NCBI RefSeq assembly: GCF_028416635.1
Contig: NZ_CP114013.1
Coordinates: 682,001-746,000, forward strand
Origin: Baekduia alba
GTDB lineage: Bacteria > Actinomycetota > Thermoleophilia > Solirubrobacterales > Solirubrobacteraceae
Direction of reading: 5' to 3'
DNA length: 64,000 nt
Under the pieces are notes generated by a model. The model was given only the letters and a program-made list of their open reading frames with translations, made no database searches and had not been told where the DNA came from. Every line of letters begins with the position of its first letter. Position 1 is the stretch's first letter. Position numbers and translations under genes: made by a program. Shown piece after piece: positions 49,933 to 57,694 of the stretch.

Positions 49933-49949
49933 ACCTACTCGAAGGTATG
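49930..49949. promoter_or_regulatory. TetR-type operator overlapping the -10 box and start codon
   Basis: CATACCT and AGGTATG (49930-49936 and 49943-49949) form a 7-bp inverted repeat around a 6-bp centre. The minus-strand -10 TACCTT (49947 to 49942) and the ATG of the TetR gene both lie in it. This is the usual ATACC..GGTAT shape of TetR operators, so autoregulation is likely. Confidence 0.7.
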
Positions 49950-50035
49950 TGAGATGCCGGCCCAACGCAACTCTCACGCGAGCCCCACAGAGCGCTCACG
50001 CAACTTCTCTCGTCGCTAGCGTGTCCTCCTTCGTG

Positions 50036-51436
50036 ATGACCGCTCTTCGACGCCTGCTCCCCCTCGCGCTCCTCCTCGTCCTGCTCGCGGCCGTGCCCGC
50101 CGCGCACGCCAACAAGACGGAGGAGGTCACGTTCGAGGCGCCCCGCGACCTCTTCGACCCCACGCACCGCGAGGCGGCGTTCGACGAGATCGACTCGCTC
50201 GGCGCCCACGCGCTGCGCATCGTCCTGTACTGGAAGGACGTCGCGCCCGACCACGACTCGCGCATCAAGCCCAAGCTCGACATGGCCGACCCGTCGGTCT
50301 ACGACTGGTCCAAGTACCAGCCGGTGCTCGACGAGGCCAAGGCCCGCGGCTGGACCGTGCAGGTCACCGCGTCCGGCCCGGTGCCGCGCTGGGCGACCAA
50401 CGGCGCCGTCGACAACACGACGCGGCCGAGCCCGAACGAGTTCCGCATGTTCATGACCGCGCTGTCCAAGCACTTCGGCAGCGAGGTCGCGCGCTGGTCG
50501 ATCTGGAACGAGCCCAACCACCCGGACTTCCTCGGGCCGCAGTACGACTCCAAGCAGCGCCCGGCGTCGCCGAAGATCTACCGCGGGCTCTACGCCGCCG
50601 CGCTGCGCGGCCTGGCCGCCGCCGGCGACACGAAGCCGGTCCTGATGGGCGAGACCGCGCCGACCGGCACGGGCAAGGACGTCGCGCCGCTCACGTTCCT
50701 GCGCGGCGCGCTGTGCCTGAACGACGACTACAAGAAGTCGGGCAAGTGCGACAAGCTGCGCGTGGACGGCTACGCCCACCACGCCTACACCAACCGCAGC
50801 GGCCCGCTCTACGTCTCGCCCGGGCCCAACAACGTGATGATCGGCTCGCTCTCGCGCCTGACCAAGGCCTTGGACAAGGCCGCGGCCGCGGGCGTCGTCA
50901 AGAAGAGCCTGCCCGTGTACCTGACCGAGTTCGGCATCCAGTCCACGCCGGACCCGTACGTCGGCGTCAGCCTCCAGCGCCAGGCCGAGTACCGCTCGTA
51001 CTCGGAGCGCATCGCCTATTACAACCCGCGCGTGCGGGCGTTCTCGCAGTACCTGCTCACCGACGACGAGCCCAAGGGCGACACGCCGGAGCAGAAGTAC
51101 AGCGGCTTCGAGTCCGGCCTGCGCACGGCGGCGGGCAAGGCCAAGCCGTCGCTCGACGGCTTCCGGCTCCCGCTCGTCGCCAAGAAGACCGCGGGGTCGA
51201 CCAAGGTCTCGCTGTGGGGCCTGGCCCGGCCGGCCGGCGGCGTGACGAAGGTCACCGTCCAGCAGGCGGCCAACGGCAAGGCGTTCTCGACGCTGAAGAC
51301 CGTGACGACCGACGCCGGCGGCTACTGGACGCTGTCGGCGAGCCTCGGCTCCAGCACCCGCGCCTGGCGCGTGAAGTGGACCGACGCGCAGGGCAAGACC
51401 TGGACGGGTCCCGCCACGCGCGCCATGGGCAAGTAG
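50036..51436 (+). CDS. Secreted glycoside hydrolase-like protein (clan GH-A TIM barrel)
   Basis: 466 residues. Signal peptide MTALRRLLPLALLLVLL ending AHA. TIM-barrel glycosidase signs: LYWKDVAPD, WSIWNEPNHPDFLGP with the acid/base glutamate after asparagine, YAHHAYTN, and the nucleophile glutamate in VYLTEFGIQSTPD. This matches clan GH-A (GH39/GH5-like), but a named family cannot be fixed. The C-terminal 85 residues are a beta domain (TKVTVQQAANGKAFSTLKTV). Acts outside the cell on a polysaccharide or glycoside. Start ATG at 50036 (a GTG is just before it). Confidence 0.83.
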   Translation: MTALRRLLPLALLLVLLAAVPAAHANKTEEVTFEAPRDLFDPTHREAAFDEIDSLGAHALRIVLYWKDVAPDHDSRIKPKLDMADPSVYDWSKYQPVLDEAKARGWTVQVTASGPVPRWATNGAVDNTTRPSPNEFRMFMTALSKHFGSEVARWSIWNEPNHPDFLGPQYDSKQRPASPKIYRGLYAAALRGLAAAGDTKPVLMGETAPTGTGKDVAPLTFLRGALCLNDDYKKSGKCDKLRVDGYAHHAYTNRSGPLYVSPGPNNVMIGSLSRLTKALDKAAAAGVVKKSLPVYLTEFGIQSTPDPYVGVSLQRQAEYRSYSERIAYYNPRVRAFSQYLLTDDEPKGDTPEQKYSGFESGLRTAAGKAKPSLDGFRLPLVAKKTAGSTKVSLWGLARPAGGVTKVTVQQAANGKAFSTLKTVTTDAGGYWTLSASLGSSTRAWRVKWTDAQGKTWTGPATRAMGK

Positions 51437-51450
51437 CCCGCGCCGCGCAC

Positions 51451-51456
51451 TAGGCT
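51451..51456 (+). promoter_or_regulatory. TAGGCT -10 box of sixA
   Basis: TAGGCT ends 6 nt before the ATG at 51463, giving a leaderless mRNA. Same box and spacing as at 30923. Confidence 0.5.
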
Positions 51457-51462
51457 CCGCCC

Positions 51463-51933
51463 ATGTCCAACCAGCTCTGGCTGCTGCGGCACGGCGAGGC
51501 GGAGCCTCATGACGCGCGACCCGACGCCGATCGCCGCCTCACCGAGCGCGGCGAGGAGCAGGCCCGGACCGCGGGGCGGGCGCTCGCGGCGCTGCAGCTG
51601 ACGTTCCAGGCGGTGTACACGAGCCCGAAGGTCCGGGCGCGCGACACCGCGCTGCTGGCCTGCGAGGCGCTGGGCGAGGAGCCGATCGTCACGCCGGTCC
51701 TGGCCGAGGACTTCGACGTCCCCGACGCCCGCGACCTGCTGCTCGGCGTCGAGCCCGACGGGCGGATCCTCGTGATCGGCCACAACCCGGACTTCGCGCA
51801 GGTCGTCTACGACCTCACGGGCGGGCGGGTCGACTTCAAGAAGGGCGGCGTCGCGGGCGTGCGCCTGGACGGGACGGGCGGCGAGCTGATCGCGCTGCTG
51901 CGCCCGCGCGAGCTGGACCGCATCGACGCCTGA
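51463..51933 (+). CDS. sixA: SixA-like phosphohistidine phosphatase
   Basis: 156 residues, the short SixA form of the histidine phosphatase superfamily. Catalytic LLRHGEAEPHDARPDADR with the phospho-accepting histidine; second histidine in ILVIGHNPDFAQ; AVYTSPKVRARDTA holds the phosphate-binding arginines. Removes phosphate from phosphohistidine proteins or small phosphates. TAGGCT promoter directly upstream and an intrinsic terminator at its stop codon make it a single-gene unit. Confidence 0.92.
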   Translation: MSNQLWLLRHGEAEPHDARPDADRRLTERGEEQARTAGRALAALQLTFQAVYTSPKVRARDTALLACEALGEEPIVTPVLAEDFDVPDARDLLLGVEPDGRILVIGHNPDFAQVVYDLTGGRVDFKKGGVAGVRLDGTGGELIALLRPRELDRIDA

Positions 51934-51957
51934 AAATGGGGCACGTGCACCCGTTTT
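51933..51957 (+). terminator. Intrinsic terminator at the sixA stop codon
   Basis: AAAATGGG, GCAC/GTGC and CCCGTTTT pair as one hairpin with a single bulged A, flanked by four A and four T. It begins within the stop codon and would work in both directions. Confidence 0.6.
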
Positions 51958-52035
51958 CCGGGGTTGAGACCTACCTCATCGGTGCGTTGATCGGGGGTGG
52001 GTGGTGCGCGTATGTTGCGTCGTGCAACTCGGCTT

Positions 52036-52641
52036 ATGCTCGACTCCGCGGACGTCACCCCACTGGACGGTCGCGTCGCACGATCCCGACGGACGCGCGC
52101 CGCGATCGTCGAGGCGCTCGTCAGCCTCCTCGAGGAAGGCACCCCGCAGCCCACGGTCGAGGAGATCGCGGTCCGCGCCTCCGTCGCCCCGCGCACGGTC
52201 TTCCAGCACTACGCCGACCGCGAGGCGCTGTTCGCCGCGGTCTCGGCCTACCGCGAGGCGCACCTGCAGGCGCTCATGGGCGCGATCGACCCCGCGTCGC
52301 CGCTGGCGCAGCGCATCGACGAGATCGTCGCCCAGCGGGCTCGCGTCTTCGAGTGGATCGCGGCGGTCCGCCGCGGCGCGCTGCTGATGGAGCCGTTCAG
52401 CGAGAGCGTGCACGCGTCGCTGGAGGGCTTCCGGCAGGCCAAGCGCGCCGAGCTGCAGCGCGTCTTCGCGAGCGAGATCGCGGCGCGGCCGGCCGGCGAG
52501 CGCGACGCGCTGATCGCGGCGCTCGGCGTCGCCGGGTGCTGGTCGTCGTGGGACGCGCTGCGCGTCCAGCAGCAGCTGAGCGTCGAGGAGGCCTCGGCCG
52601 CCCTGCGGCTGACGCTGCGGGCGCTGCTCGCCGCCTGCTGA
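52036..52641 (+). CDS. TetR-family transcriptional regulator
   Basis: 201 residues from the ATG at 52036; ATG 52012 and GTG 51997 are other possible starts. HTH: RAAIVEALVSLLEEG, TVEEIAVRASVAPRTVFQHYADREAL. The C-terminal domain is helical with no recognised ligand motif (QAKRAELQRVFASEI). It precedes the NHLRC2-like gene by 24 nt on the same strand and could regulate it. A GTTGC/GCAAC inverted repeat lies just upstream (52014-52028). Confidence 0.88.
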   Translation: MLDSADVTPLDGRVARSRRTRAAIVEALVSLLEEGTPQPTVEEIAVRASVAPRTVFQHYADREALFAAVSAYREAHLQALMGAIDPASPLAQRIDEIVAQRARVFEWIAAVRRGALLMEPFSESVHASLEGFRQAKRAELQRVFASEIAARPAGERDALIAALGVAGCWSSWDALRVQQQLSVEEASAALRLTLRALLAAC

Positions 52642-52665
52642 GCGCGACGCGGCACACTGGAGCGC

Positions 52666-54366
52666 ATGGATCGCGTGCGCGTCCGAGCGCCGGAGCTCGA
52701 AGGAGAGGGTGGCTGGATCGGGGTCGAGGACCTGTCGCTGGCGCAGCTGCGCGGCAAGGTCGTGCTGTTGGACTTCTGGACGCTGGCGTGCGCGAACTGC
52801 CAGCGCGTGGTCGAGGAGCTGCGGGGGCTGGAGCGGCGGTTCGCCGACGTGCTCGCCGTCGTCGGCGTGCACTCGCCGAAGTTCCCGCACGAGCACGAGC
52901 ACGCCGCGGTCCGGGCGGCCGTCGCGCGGCACCGGATCGAGCATCCGGTCCTCGACGACCCGGCGCTGACGACGTGGGACGCCTACGCGGTCAAGGCGTG
53001 GCCGACGCTCGTGCTCGTCGACGCCGAGGGAAGGGTCGCACTGACGGTCAGCGGCGAGGGGCACGCCGTCGAGCTGGCCGGGGCGATCGAGCGGCTGGTT
53101 GCCGAGGCCGACGCGGCGGGCACGCTGCGGCGCGGGCCGCTGGAGCTCGACGCGGCGATCGACGCGCAGGGCACCGGCGAGCTGGCGTTCCCGGGCAAGG
53201 TCGCGCTGGAGGACGGCGCGACGCGCGCGCCGCGGATCGCGATCGCCGACACCGGTCACGACCGCGTCCTGATCTGCTCGCTGGGCGGGGAGGTCGAGCT
53301 CGAGCTCGACGGGCTCTACCAGCCCCAGGGCGTGCGCTTCGACGGCGTCGGCGACACGGCGGCGCTGCTGGTCTGCGAGACCGGCGCCGACCGCGTCTGG
53401 CGGGTCCCGCTCGACGGCCGCTCGCCACGCGAGCTGATCACCGACCGGCTGAAGTCGCCCTGGGACGTCGTCGTCTGGCACGGCCACGCCGTGATCGCCG
53501 AGGCGGGCCGCCACCGCCTCTGGGCCGTCGACCGCGCGGGCGAGCTGCAGGTGCTCGCGGGCACGGGCGCCGAGGCGCTCGTCGACGGGCCGGGCCTGGA
53601 GGCCGTGCTCGCCCAGCCCAGCGCGATGGCGCTGACCGCCGAGGGCGACCTCGCGTTCCTCGACGCGGAGGCCAGCGCGCTGCGGGTCGTGCGCTCCGGG
53701 ACGTTCGCCGTCGAGACGCTGGCCGGCGCGGGCCTGTTCGCGTGGGGCGACGACGACGGCGACGGCGAGCGCGCGCGGCTCCAGCATCCCCTCGGGCTGT
53801 CGCTCGGCCGCGGCGGCGAGCTGTACGTCGCCGACACCTTCAACGACCTGATCCGGGTCTGGCGCGGCTCGCACCTGTGGACCGTGCCGGTCGAGGGCTT
53901 CGCCGAGCCCGGCGGGATCGCGGCGCTGCCCGACGGGCGGCTGCTGGTCGCCGACACCGGCAACCACCGAGTTGTCCGTGTCGATCCGCTGCGCGCCCGC
54001 GCGGTCACGCTCGACGTGGGCCGGCCGGCGTCGTCGGACGAGGCCGACGCGATGCCCGCGTCGGTCGCGGGCACGATCGTGCAGCCCGCGGGCTCGGCCG
54101 TCGCGGTCTCGCTCGCCCTCGACCCCGGCGACGACGACCTCGACCCGGCGGGCGGGCCGCCGATCCGCGTGCGCGCGCACGCCGACGTCCCCGGGCTGCT
54201 GCGGGAGCCGACGACGTGGACGGCGGGCGCGCTGCCCGTCGAGGTCGAGCTGGCGCTGGGCGAGGGCTCGGGCCGCATCACCGTCGAGGTGCTCGCCGCC
54301 ACGTGCGGCCCGGACGCCTGCCGCCTGCGCCGCACGCAGCGCGCCTACGACGTGTTGTTGACCTAA
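52666..54366 (+). CDS. Thioredoxin-NHL fusion protein, NHLRC2-like
   Basis: 566 residues. Residues 1-150 are a thioredoxin-like domain: LRGKVVLLDFWTLACANCQRVVEEL with a CxxC pair (CANC), and the cis-proline in AVKAWPTLVLVD. About 170-470 is an NHL-type beta-propeller (IADTGHDRVLICS, YQPQGVRFD, ELYVADTFNDLIRVWRG, LLVADTGNHRVVRVD). The C-terminal 90 residues form a beta domain with two cysteines (CGPDACRL). Same order and DFWTxxCxNC motif as NHLRC2. No signal peptide, so cytosolic. Probably redox, role unknown. Confidence 0.9.
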   Translation: MDRVRVRAPELEGEGGWIGVEDLSLAQLRGKVVLLDFWTLACANCQRVVEELRGLERRFADVLAVVGVHSPKFPHEHEHAAVRAAVARHRIEHPVLDDPALTTWDAYAVKAWPTLVLVDAEGRVALTVSGEGHAVELAGAIERLVAEADAAGTLRRGPLELDAAIDAQGTGELAFPGKVALEDGATRAPRIAIADTGHDRVLICSLGGEVELELDGLYQPQGVRFDGVGDTAALLVCETGADRVWRVPLDGRSPRELITDRLKSPWDVVVWHGHAVIAEAGRHRLWAVDRAGELQVLAGTGAEALVDGPGLEAVLAQPSAMALTAEGDLAFLDAEASALRVVRSGTFAVETLAGAGLFAWGDDDGDGERARLQHPLGLSLGRGGELYVADTFNDLIRVWRGSHLWTVPVEGFAEPGGIAALPDGRLLVADTGNHRVVRVDPLRARAVTLDVGRPASSDEADAMPASVAGTIVQPAGSAVAVSLALDPGDDDLDPAGGPPIRVRAHADVPGLLREPTTWTAGALPVEVELALGEGSGRITVEVLAATCGPDACRLRRTQRAYDVLLT

Positions 54367-54370
54367 CCGC

Positions 54371-54584
54371 GTCACAGCAGCGACCACCGCGCTCGCCGCC
54401 CCGGCCGTGGCCGGCGCCGGCGACGTCGTCCAGGTATCGCTCGGCCCGACGGCGCAGCACCTGGTGCCGCACCCGATCGCCCGCTATGACCGGACGTTCA
54501 CGCTGACGCCGAACACGACGCGGACGTTCACGATGCTGGCCGACGATCTCGGCAGCGAGCCGGGCATCTACCCTGAGGGCACCC
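54371..54584 (+). pseudogene. Coding-like fragment, about 70 codons, without start
   Basis: Between the NHL gene and mutM one frame shows near-perfect GC third positions (VTAATTALAAPAVAGAGDVVQVSLG.., later RYDRTFTLTPNTTRTFT) but no ATG; the first GTG is at 54407. The frame runs into the mutM start region. It reads like the middle of a lost secreted protein. The mutM promoter box (TACCCT, 54569) lies in its end. Confidence 0.4.
54569..54574 (+). promoter_or_regulatory. TACCCT -10 box of the Fpg/Nei gene
   Basis: TACCCT ends 10 nt before the ATG at 54585; no ribosome-binding site. Confidence 0.4.
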
Positions 54585-55448
54585 ATGCCCGAGCTTCCCG
54601 AGGTCGAGATCACCGCGCGTCGCCTGGGCGAGGCGCTGGCCGGGGCGACGATCGCGACGACGCTGGCGCCCGGCATCAACGCGCTGAAGACGTTCGACCC
54701 GCCGCTGCACGCGCTCGACGGCCGCCAGATCGAGGCCGTGCGGCGGATCGGCAAGCACCTGGTCGTCGACGTCTCCGGCGACCTGCACGTCCTGTGCCAC
54801 CTGATGAGCGCCGGCCGGTTGCAGTTGTATGACAAGCGCGCGTCGCTGCGCGACCGCACGTCGCGCCTGCTGATCCGGGTCGACGGCGGCAACGGCGAGC
54901 GCGAGCTGCGCCTGCGCGAGTTCGGGACCAAACAGGCGGCGTGGGTGAAGGTCCTGACGCCGGAGGGGCTGGCCACCGACGACGCGATCGCGACGCTCGG
55001 CCCGGAGGCGTGGCCCGATCCGCCGAAGGACCTCGCGGCGCTGCTCAAGCCCGTCGGCGCCCGGCCGCTGCAGGCCGCGCTGCGCGACCAGCGCGTCATC
55101 ACCGGCATCGGCCGCTCGTGGGTCGACGAGATCCTGTGGACGGCGAAGCTCTCGCCGTTCAAGCGCGCCAACGAGCTGGACGCCGACGAGGCCGCGACGC
55201 TGCGCGCCGCGATCCTGGAGCGGCTCGGCGGGGCGATCGCCCACTACGAGGACGTCGTCCACCTGCCGATCCCCGACAAGCTGCCGCTGCCGCTCCAGGT
55301 CCACCGCCACCACGGTGAGCCGTGCCCGCGTTGCGGCACGACGATCGAGGCGGTGCACTACGAGGACTACGTGCTCTGCTACTGCCCCGAGGAGCAGACC
55401 GGCGGCCGCGTGCTGAAGGACCGCCGGCTGTCGCGGTTGTTGAAGTAG
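54585..55448 (+). CDS. mutM: Formamidopyrimidine-DNA glycosylase family (Fpg/Nei), divergent
   Basis: 287 residues. Base-excision glycosylase/lyase: N-terminal catalytic PELPEVE, beta-hairpin lysine in RRIGKHLVV, CHLMSAGRL in place of the usual HLRMxGR-type loop. Odd points: the helix-two-turn-helix motif GIGNxYxxE reads GIGRSWVDE, and the zinc finger is CPRC plus CYC (CxC) instead of CxxC, with the usual fourth cysteine replaced by glutamate. The arginine normally just before the last Cys pair is absent. It is probably active on other lesions than 8-oxoG, or weakly active. Confidence 0.9.
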   Translation: MPELPEVEITARRLGEALAGATIATTLAPGINALKTFDPPLHALDGRQIEAVRRIGKHLVVDVSGDLHVLCHLMSAGRLQLYDKRASLRDRTSRLLIRVDGGNGERELRLREFGTKQAAWVKVLTPEGLATDDAIATLGPEAWPDPPKDLAALLKPVGARPLQAALRDQRVITGIGRSWVDEILWTAKLSPFKRANELDADEAATLRAAILERLGGAIAHYEDVVHLPIPDKLPLPLQVHRHHGEPCPRCGTTIEAVHYEDYVLCYCPEEQTGGRVLKDRRLSRLLK

Positions 55449-55480
55449 TCGCCCACGCCCCGGGTATCGGGGGCGTCCCG

Positions 55481-55800
55481 CTAGGTGGCGTCGAGGGGCG
55501 GGTAGCGCCGCGGCGGGCCGCCGGCTCGGGCAGGACGACGAGCGTGCCGAGCGTCTCGCCGTCGATCGTGAACGTGGCGTGGCCGGCGAGCACGATGTAG
55601 ACCTCCTCGTGGCCGCCGGAGCCCGAGCCGAGCTCGTCGTGGGTCTCCACGACGTCCTCGCCGGCGTCGGCCACGTAGGCGTTGATGCCGAACGCGTGGA
55701 TGCCGAGCGTCCGGCGTACGGGCTTCCAGCGCAGGGCGCCGCCCACCACGGGGATCTCGTCGATGGCGTCGATGGTCGTCGTGCGGAAGCGAGCGGTCAC
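55481..55800 (-). pseudogene. Cupin-domain protein, shortened and frameshifted
   Basis: From the GTG at 55800 the first 80 residues are a normal one-domain cupin start (IPVVGGALRWKPVRRTLGIHAFGINAYVADAG, HDELGSGSGGHEEVYIVLAGHATFTIDG). After that, TLGTLVVLPEPA lacks the usual loop and the frame runs on for 110 nonsense residues antisense to the mutM gene. One frame over, GGPPRRYPPLDAT and a stop at 55481-55483 look like a natural end. A small deletion with frameshift explains both. Cupin metal ligands HEE and H are retained in the first motif. Confidence 0.55.
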
Positions 55801-55805
55801 GGGCC

Positions 55806-55811
55806 TATCAT
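55806..55811 (+). promoter_or_regulatory. TATCAT -10 box of bcp
   Basis: TATCAT ends 7 nt before the ATG at 55819. This decides that start over the ATG at 55810, which lies inside the box. Confidence 0.45.
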
Positions 55812-55818
55812 GAACGTC

Positions 55819-56295
55819 ATGGGCAAGATCAAGGAAGGGACGCCGGCGCCGGACTTCGAGCTTCCCGACCAGCACGGGGAGCCGGTGCGGCTGTCCAGCT
55901 TCCGCGGCCAGAAGGTCGTGTTGTACTTCTACCCGAAGGCCAACACGCCGGGCTGTACGACGCAGGCCTGCGGGATCCGCGACCACCACCAGGACTTCAC
56001 CGACATCGGCGCGGTCGTCCTCGGCGTCTCGCCCGATCCGGTCAAGGCCGTCAAGAAGTTCTCCGAGAAGCAGCACCTCAACTTCGAGCTGCTGGCCGAC
56101 GAGGACCACGAGGTCTGCGAGGCCTACGGCGTCTGGGTCGAGAAGTCGATGTACGGCAAGACCTACTGGGGCGCCAAGCGCGCCACGTTCATCATCGACG
56201 CCGACGGCGTCGTCCGCCGCGCCTTCAAGGCCAACCCGGAGACGCACGACGCCGACGTGCTCGAAGCGCTCAACGAGCTGGCGACCGCCGCCTAG
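55819..56295 (+). CDS. bcp: Thioredoxin-dependent peroxiredoxin (Bcp/PrxQ)
   Basis: 158 residues. Reduces H2O2 and organic peroxides in the cytosol. Peroxidatic cysteine in KANTPGCTTQACGIRD; the second cysteine five residues later is the resolving one of atypical 2-Cys PrxQ. FELPDQHGEPVRLSSFRG and FIIDADGVVRRAF are family marks. ATG at 55819 gives the standard N-terminus MGKIKEGTPAPDFEL. Divergent from the cupin remnant. Confidence 0.95.
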   Translation: MGKIKEGTPAPDFELPDQHGEPVRLSSFRGQKVVLYFYPKANTPGCTTQACGIRDHHQDFTDIGAVVLGVSPDPVKAVKKFSEKQHLNFELLADEDHEVCEAYGVWVEKSMYGKTYWGAKRATFIIDADGVVRRAFKANPETHDADVLEALNELATAA

Positions 56296-56324
56296 ATCCG
56301 CCGTTGGCGTGCGAGGATGCACGC

Positions 56325-56603
56325 ATGTCTCGCCGCGAAGAGCTCGAAGCCCTCAGCTCCAAGGAGCTGCACGACCGCGCCGTGCGGCGTGCGCAGAAGC
56401 ACCTCGACGTCAAGTTCCTGTGGAACCTGATGAAGCTGGTCCCGGCCGCCGAGGCCGGTGCGGGCCAGGAGGACCAGGCCGACTACGACGTCCAGCACTG
56501 GTCCGGCCTGGTGGCCGACACGTTCCGCGACGACGACGGGCCGCTCTCCGACGCGCTGCGCCCGGTCTACCTCGAGTACCTCGAGAAGCACACCGACGGC
56601 TAG
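56325..56603 (+). CDS. Small hypothetical protein, 92 aa
   Basis: Not recognised. Begins SRREELEALSSKELHDRAVRRAQKHLDVKFL, all helical and charged; a second helix pair ends DALRPVYLEYLEKH. No cysteines, no membrane segment. Codon use is typical and the ATG at 56325 has GAGGAT 9 nt upstream. Follows bcp by 29 nt on the same strand and may be co-transcribed. Confidence 0.68.
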   Translation: MSRREELEALSSKELHDRAVRRAQKHLDVKFLWNLMKLVPAAEAGAGQEDQADYDVQHWSGLVADTFRDDDGPLSDALRPVYLEYLEKHTDG

Positions 56604-56723
56604 GTCGCGCCGCCGGAGCGTGTCCGCGCACGCCAACACCCCTCAGGAATCCACCATCCATGCCGACCATCCGAAAAGACGACCCGTGACGACCGCACGC
56701 GACAAGGAACAGGGACTCTCCGC

Positions 56724-57665
56724 ATGACGACGCAGGTGGCCGAGCGATACCGGCTGGTGACGCGCTCCGACTTCGACGGCTTGGTGTGCGCCGCGCTCCT
56801 GAAGGAGCTCGGCATCCTCGACGACATCCTGTTCGTCCACCCGAAGGACATGCAGGACGGCAAGGTCGAGCTGACCGACCGCGACATCACCACCAACCTG
56901 CCTTACGTCGCCGGCGTGCACCTGAGCTTCGACCACCACGACTCGGAGACGATCCGGGTCGAGGACTCGCCCGAGAACCACGTCATCGTCGCCGGCGCCA
57001 AGTCCGCCGCGCGCGTCGTGTACGACTACTTCGGCGGTGCCGACGTCTTCAAGGCCGTCGGCGAGGACATCATGTCCGCCGTCGACAAGGCCGACGCGGC
57101 CGACTTCACCCGCGAGGACATCCTCGAGCCCCAGGGCTGGGACTACATCTCGTTCCTGATGGACCCGCGCACCGGTCTCGGCCGCTTCCGCGAGTTCCGC
57201 ATCTCCAACTACCAGCTGATGATGCAGCTGATCGACGACATCACCACGAAGTCGATCGAGGAGATCCTCCAGACCCCGGACGTCGCCGAGCGCGTCGAGC
57301 TCTACCGCCAGCACGCCGACGCCGCGATCGACCAGGTCGCCCGCTGCGGCACGCAGCACGGCAACCTCGTCGTCCTCGACTTCCGCGACGAGGACGTCAT
57401 CTTCGCGACCAACCGCTTCACGGTCTACGCGCTGTGGCCCCAGTGCAACATCTCGATCCACATCCTGTGGGGCCTGCGCCAGCAGAACACGGTCTTCGCC
57501 ACGGGCAAGTCGATCCTCGACCGCTCCTCGCGGACCGACATCGGCGAGCTGATGCTCTCCTACGGCGGCGGCGGCCACTCCGCGGCCGGCACCTGCCAGG
57601 TCGCCAACGAGGACGCCGTCCGCGTCCTCGGCGAGCTGATCGCCACGATCAACGCCGACGGCTAG
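56724..57665 (+). CDS. DHH-family phosphoesterase (exopolyphosphatase/oligoribonuclease-like)
   Basis: 313 residues. Metal sites: TRSDFDGLVCAALL (DxD), SFDHHDSET (the DHH motif), DKADAADFT, and the DHHA1 C-terminal GGGGHSAAGTCQV. Cleaves phosphodiester or phosphoanhydride bonds; exopolyphosphatase-like and nanoRNase-like enzymes share this layout. The substrate is not determined. There are 120 bp of untranslated sequence before it with no clear promoter box. Confidence 0.88.
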   Translation: MTTQVAERYRLVTRSDFDGLVCAALLKELGILDDILFVHPKDMQDGKVELTDRDITTNLPYVAGVHLSFDHHDSETIRVEDSPENHVIVAGAKSAARVVYDYFGGADVFKAVGEDIMSAVDKADAADFTREDILEPQGWDYISFLMDPRTGLGRFREFRISNYQLMMQLIDDITTKSIEEILQTPDVAERVELYRQHADAAIDQVARCGTQHGNLVVLDFRDEDVIFATNRFTVYALWPQCNISIHILWGLRQQNTVFATGKSILDRSSRTDIGELMLSYGGGGHSAAGTCQVANEDAVRVLGELIATINADG

Positions 57666-57677
57666 GTCGTTCCTGAC

Positions 57678-57683
57678 TAAAGT
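57678..57683 (+). promoter_or_regulatory. TAAAGT -10 box of the GNAT gene
   Basis: TAAAGT ends 11 nt before the ATG at 57695. Confidence 0.35.
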
Positions 57684-57694
57684 CCGAGGGCGGC

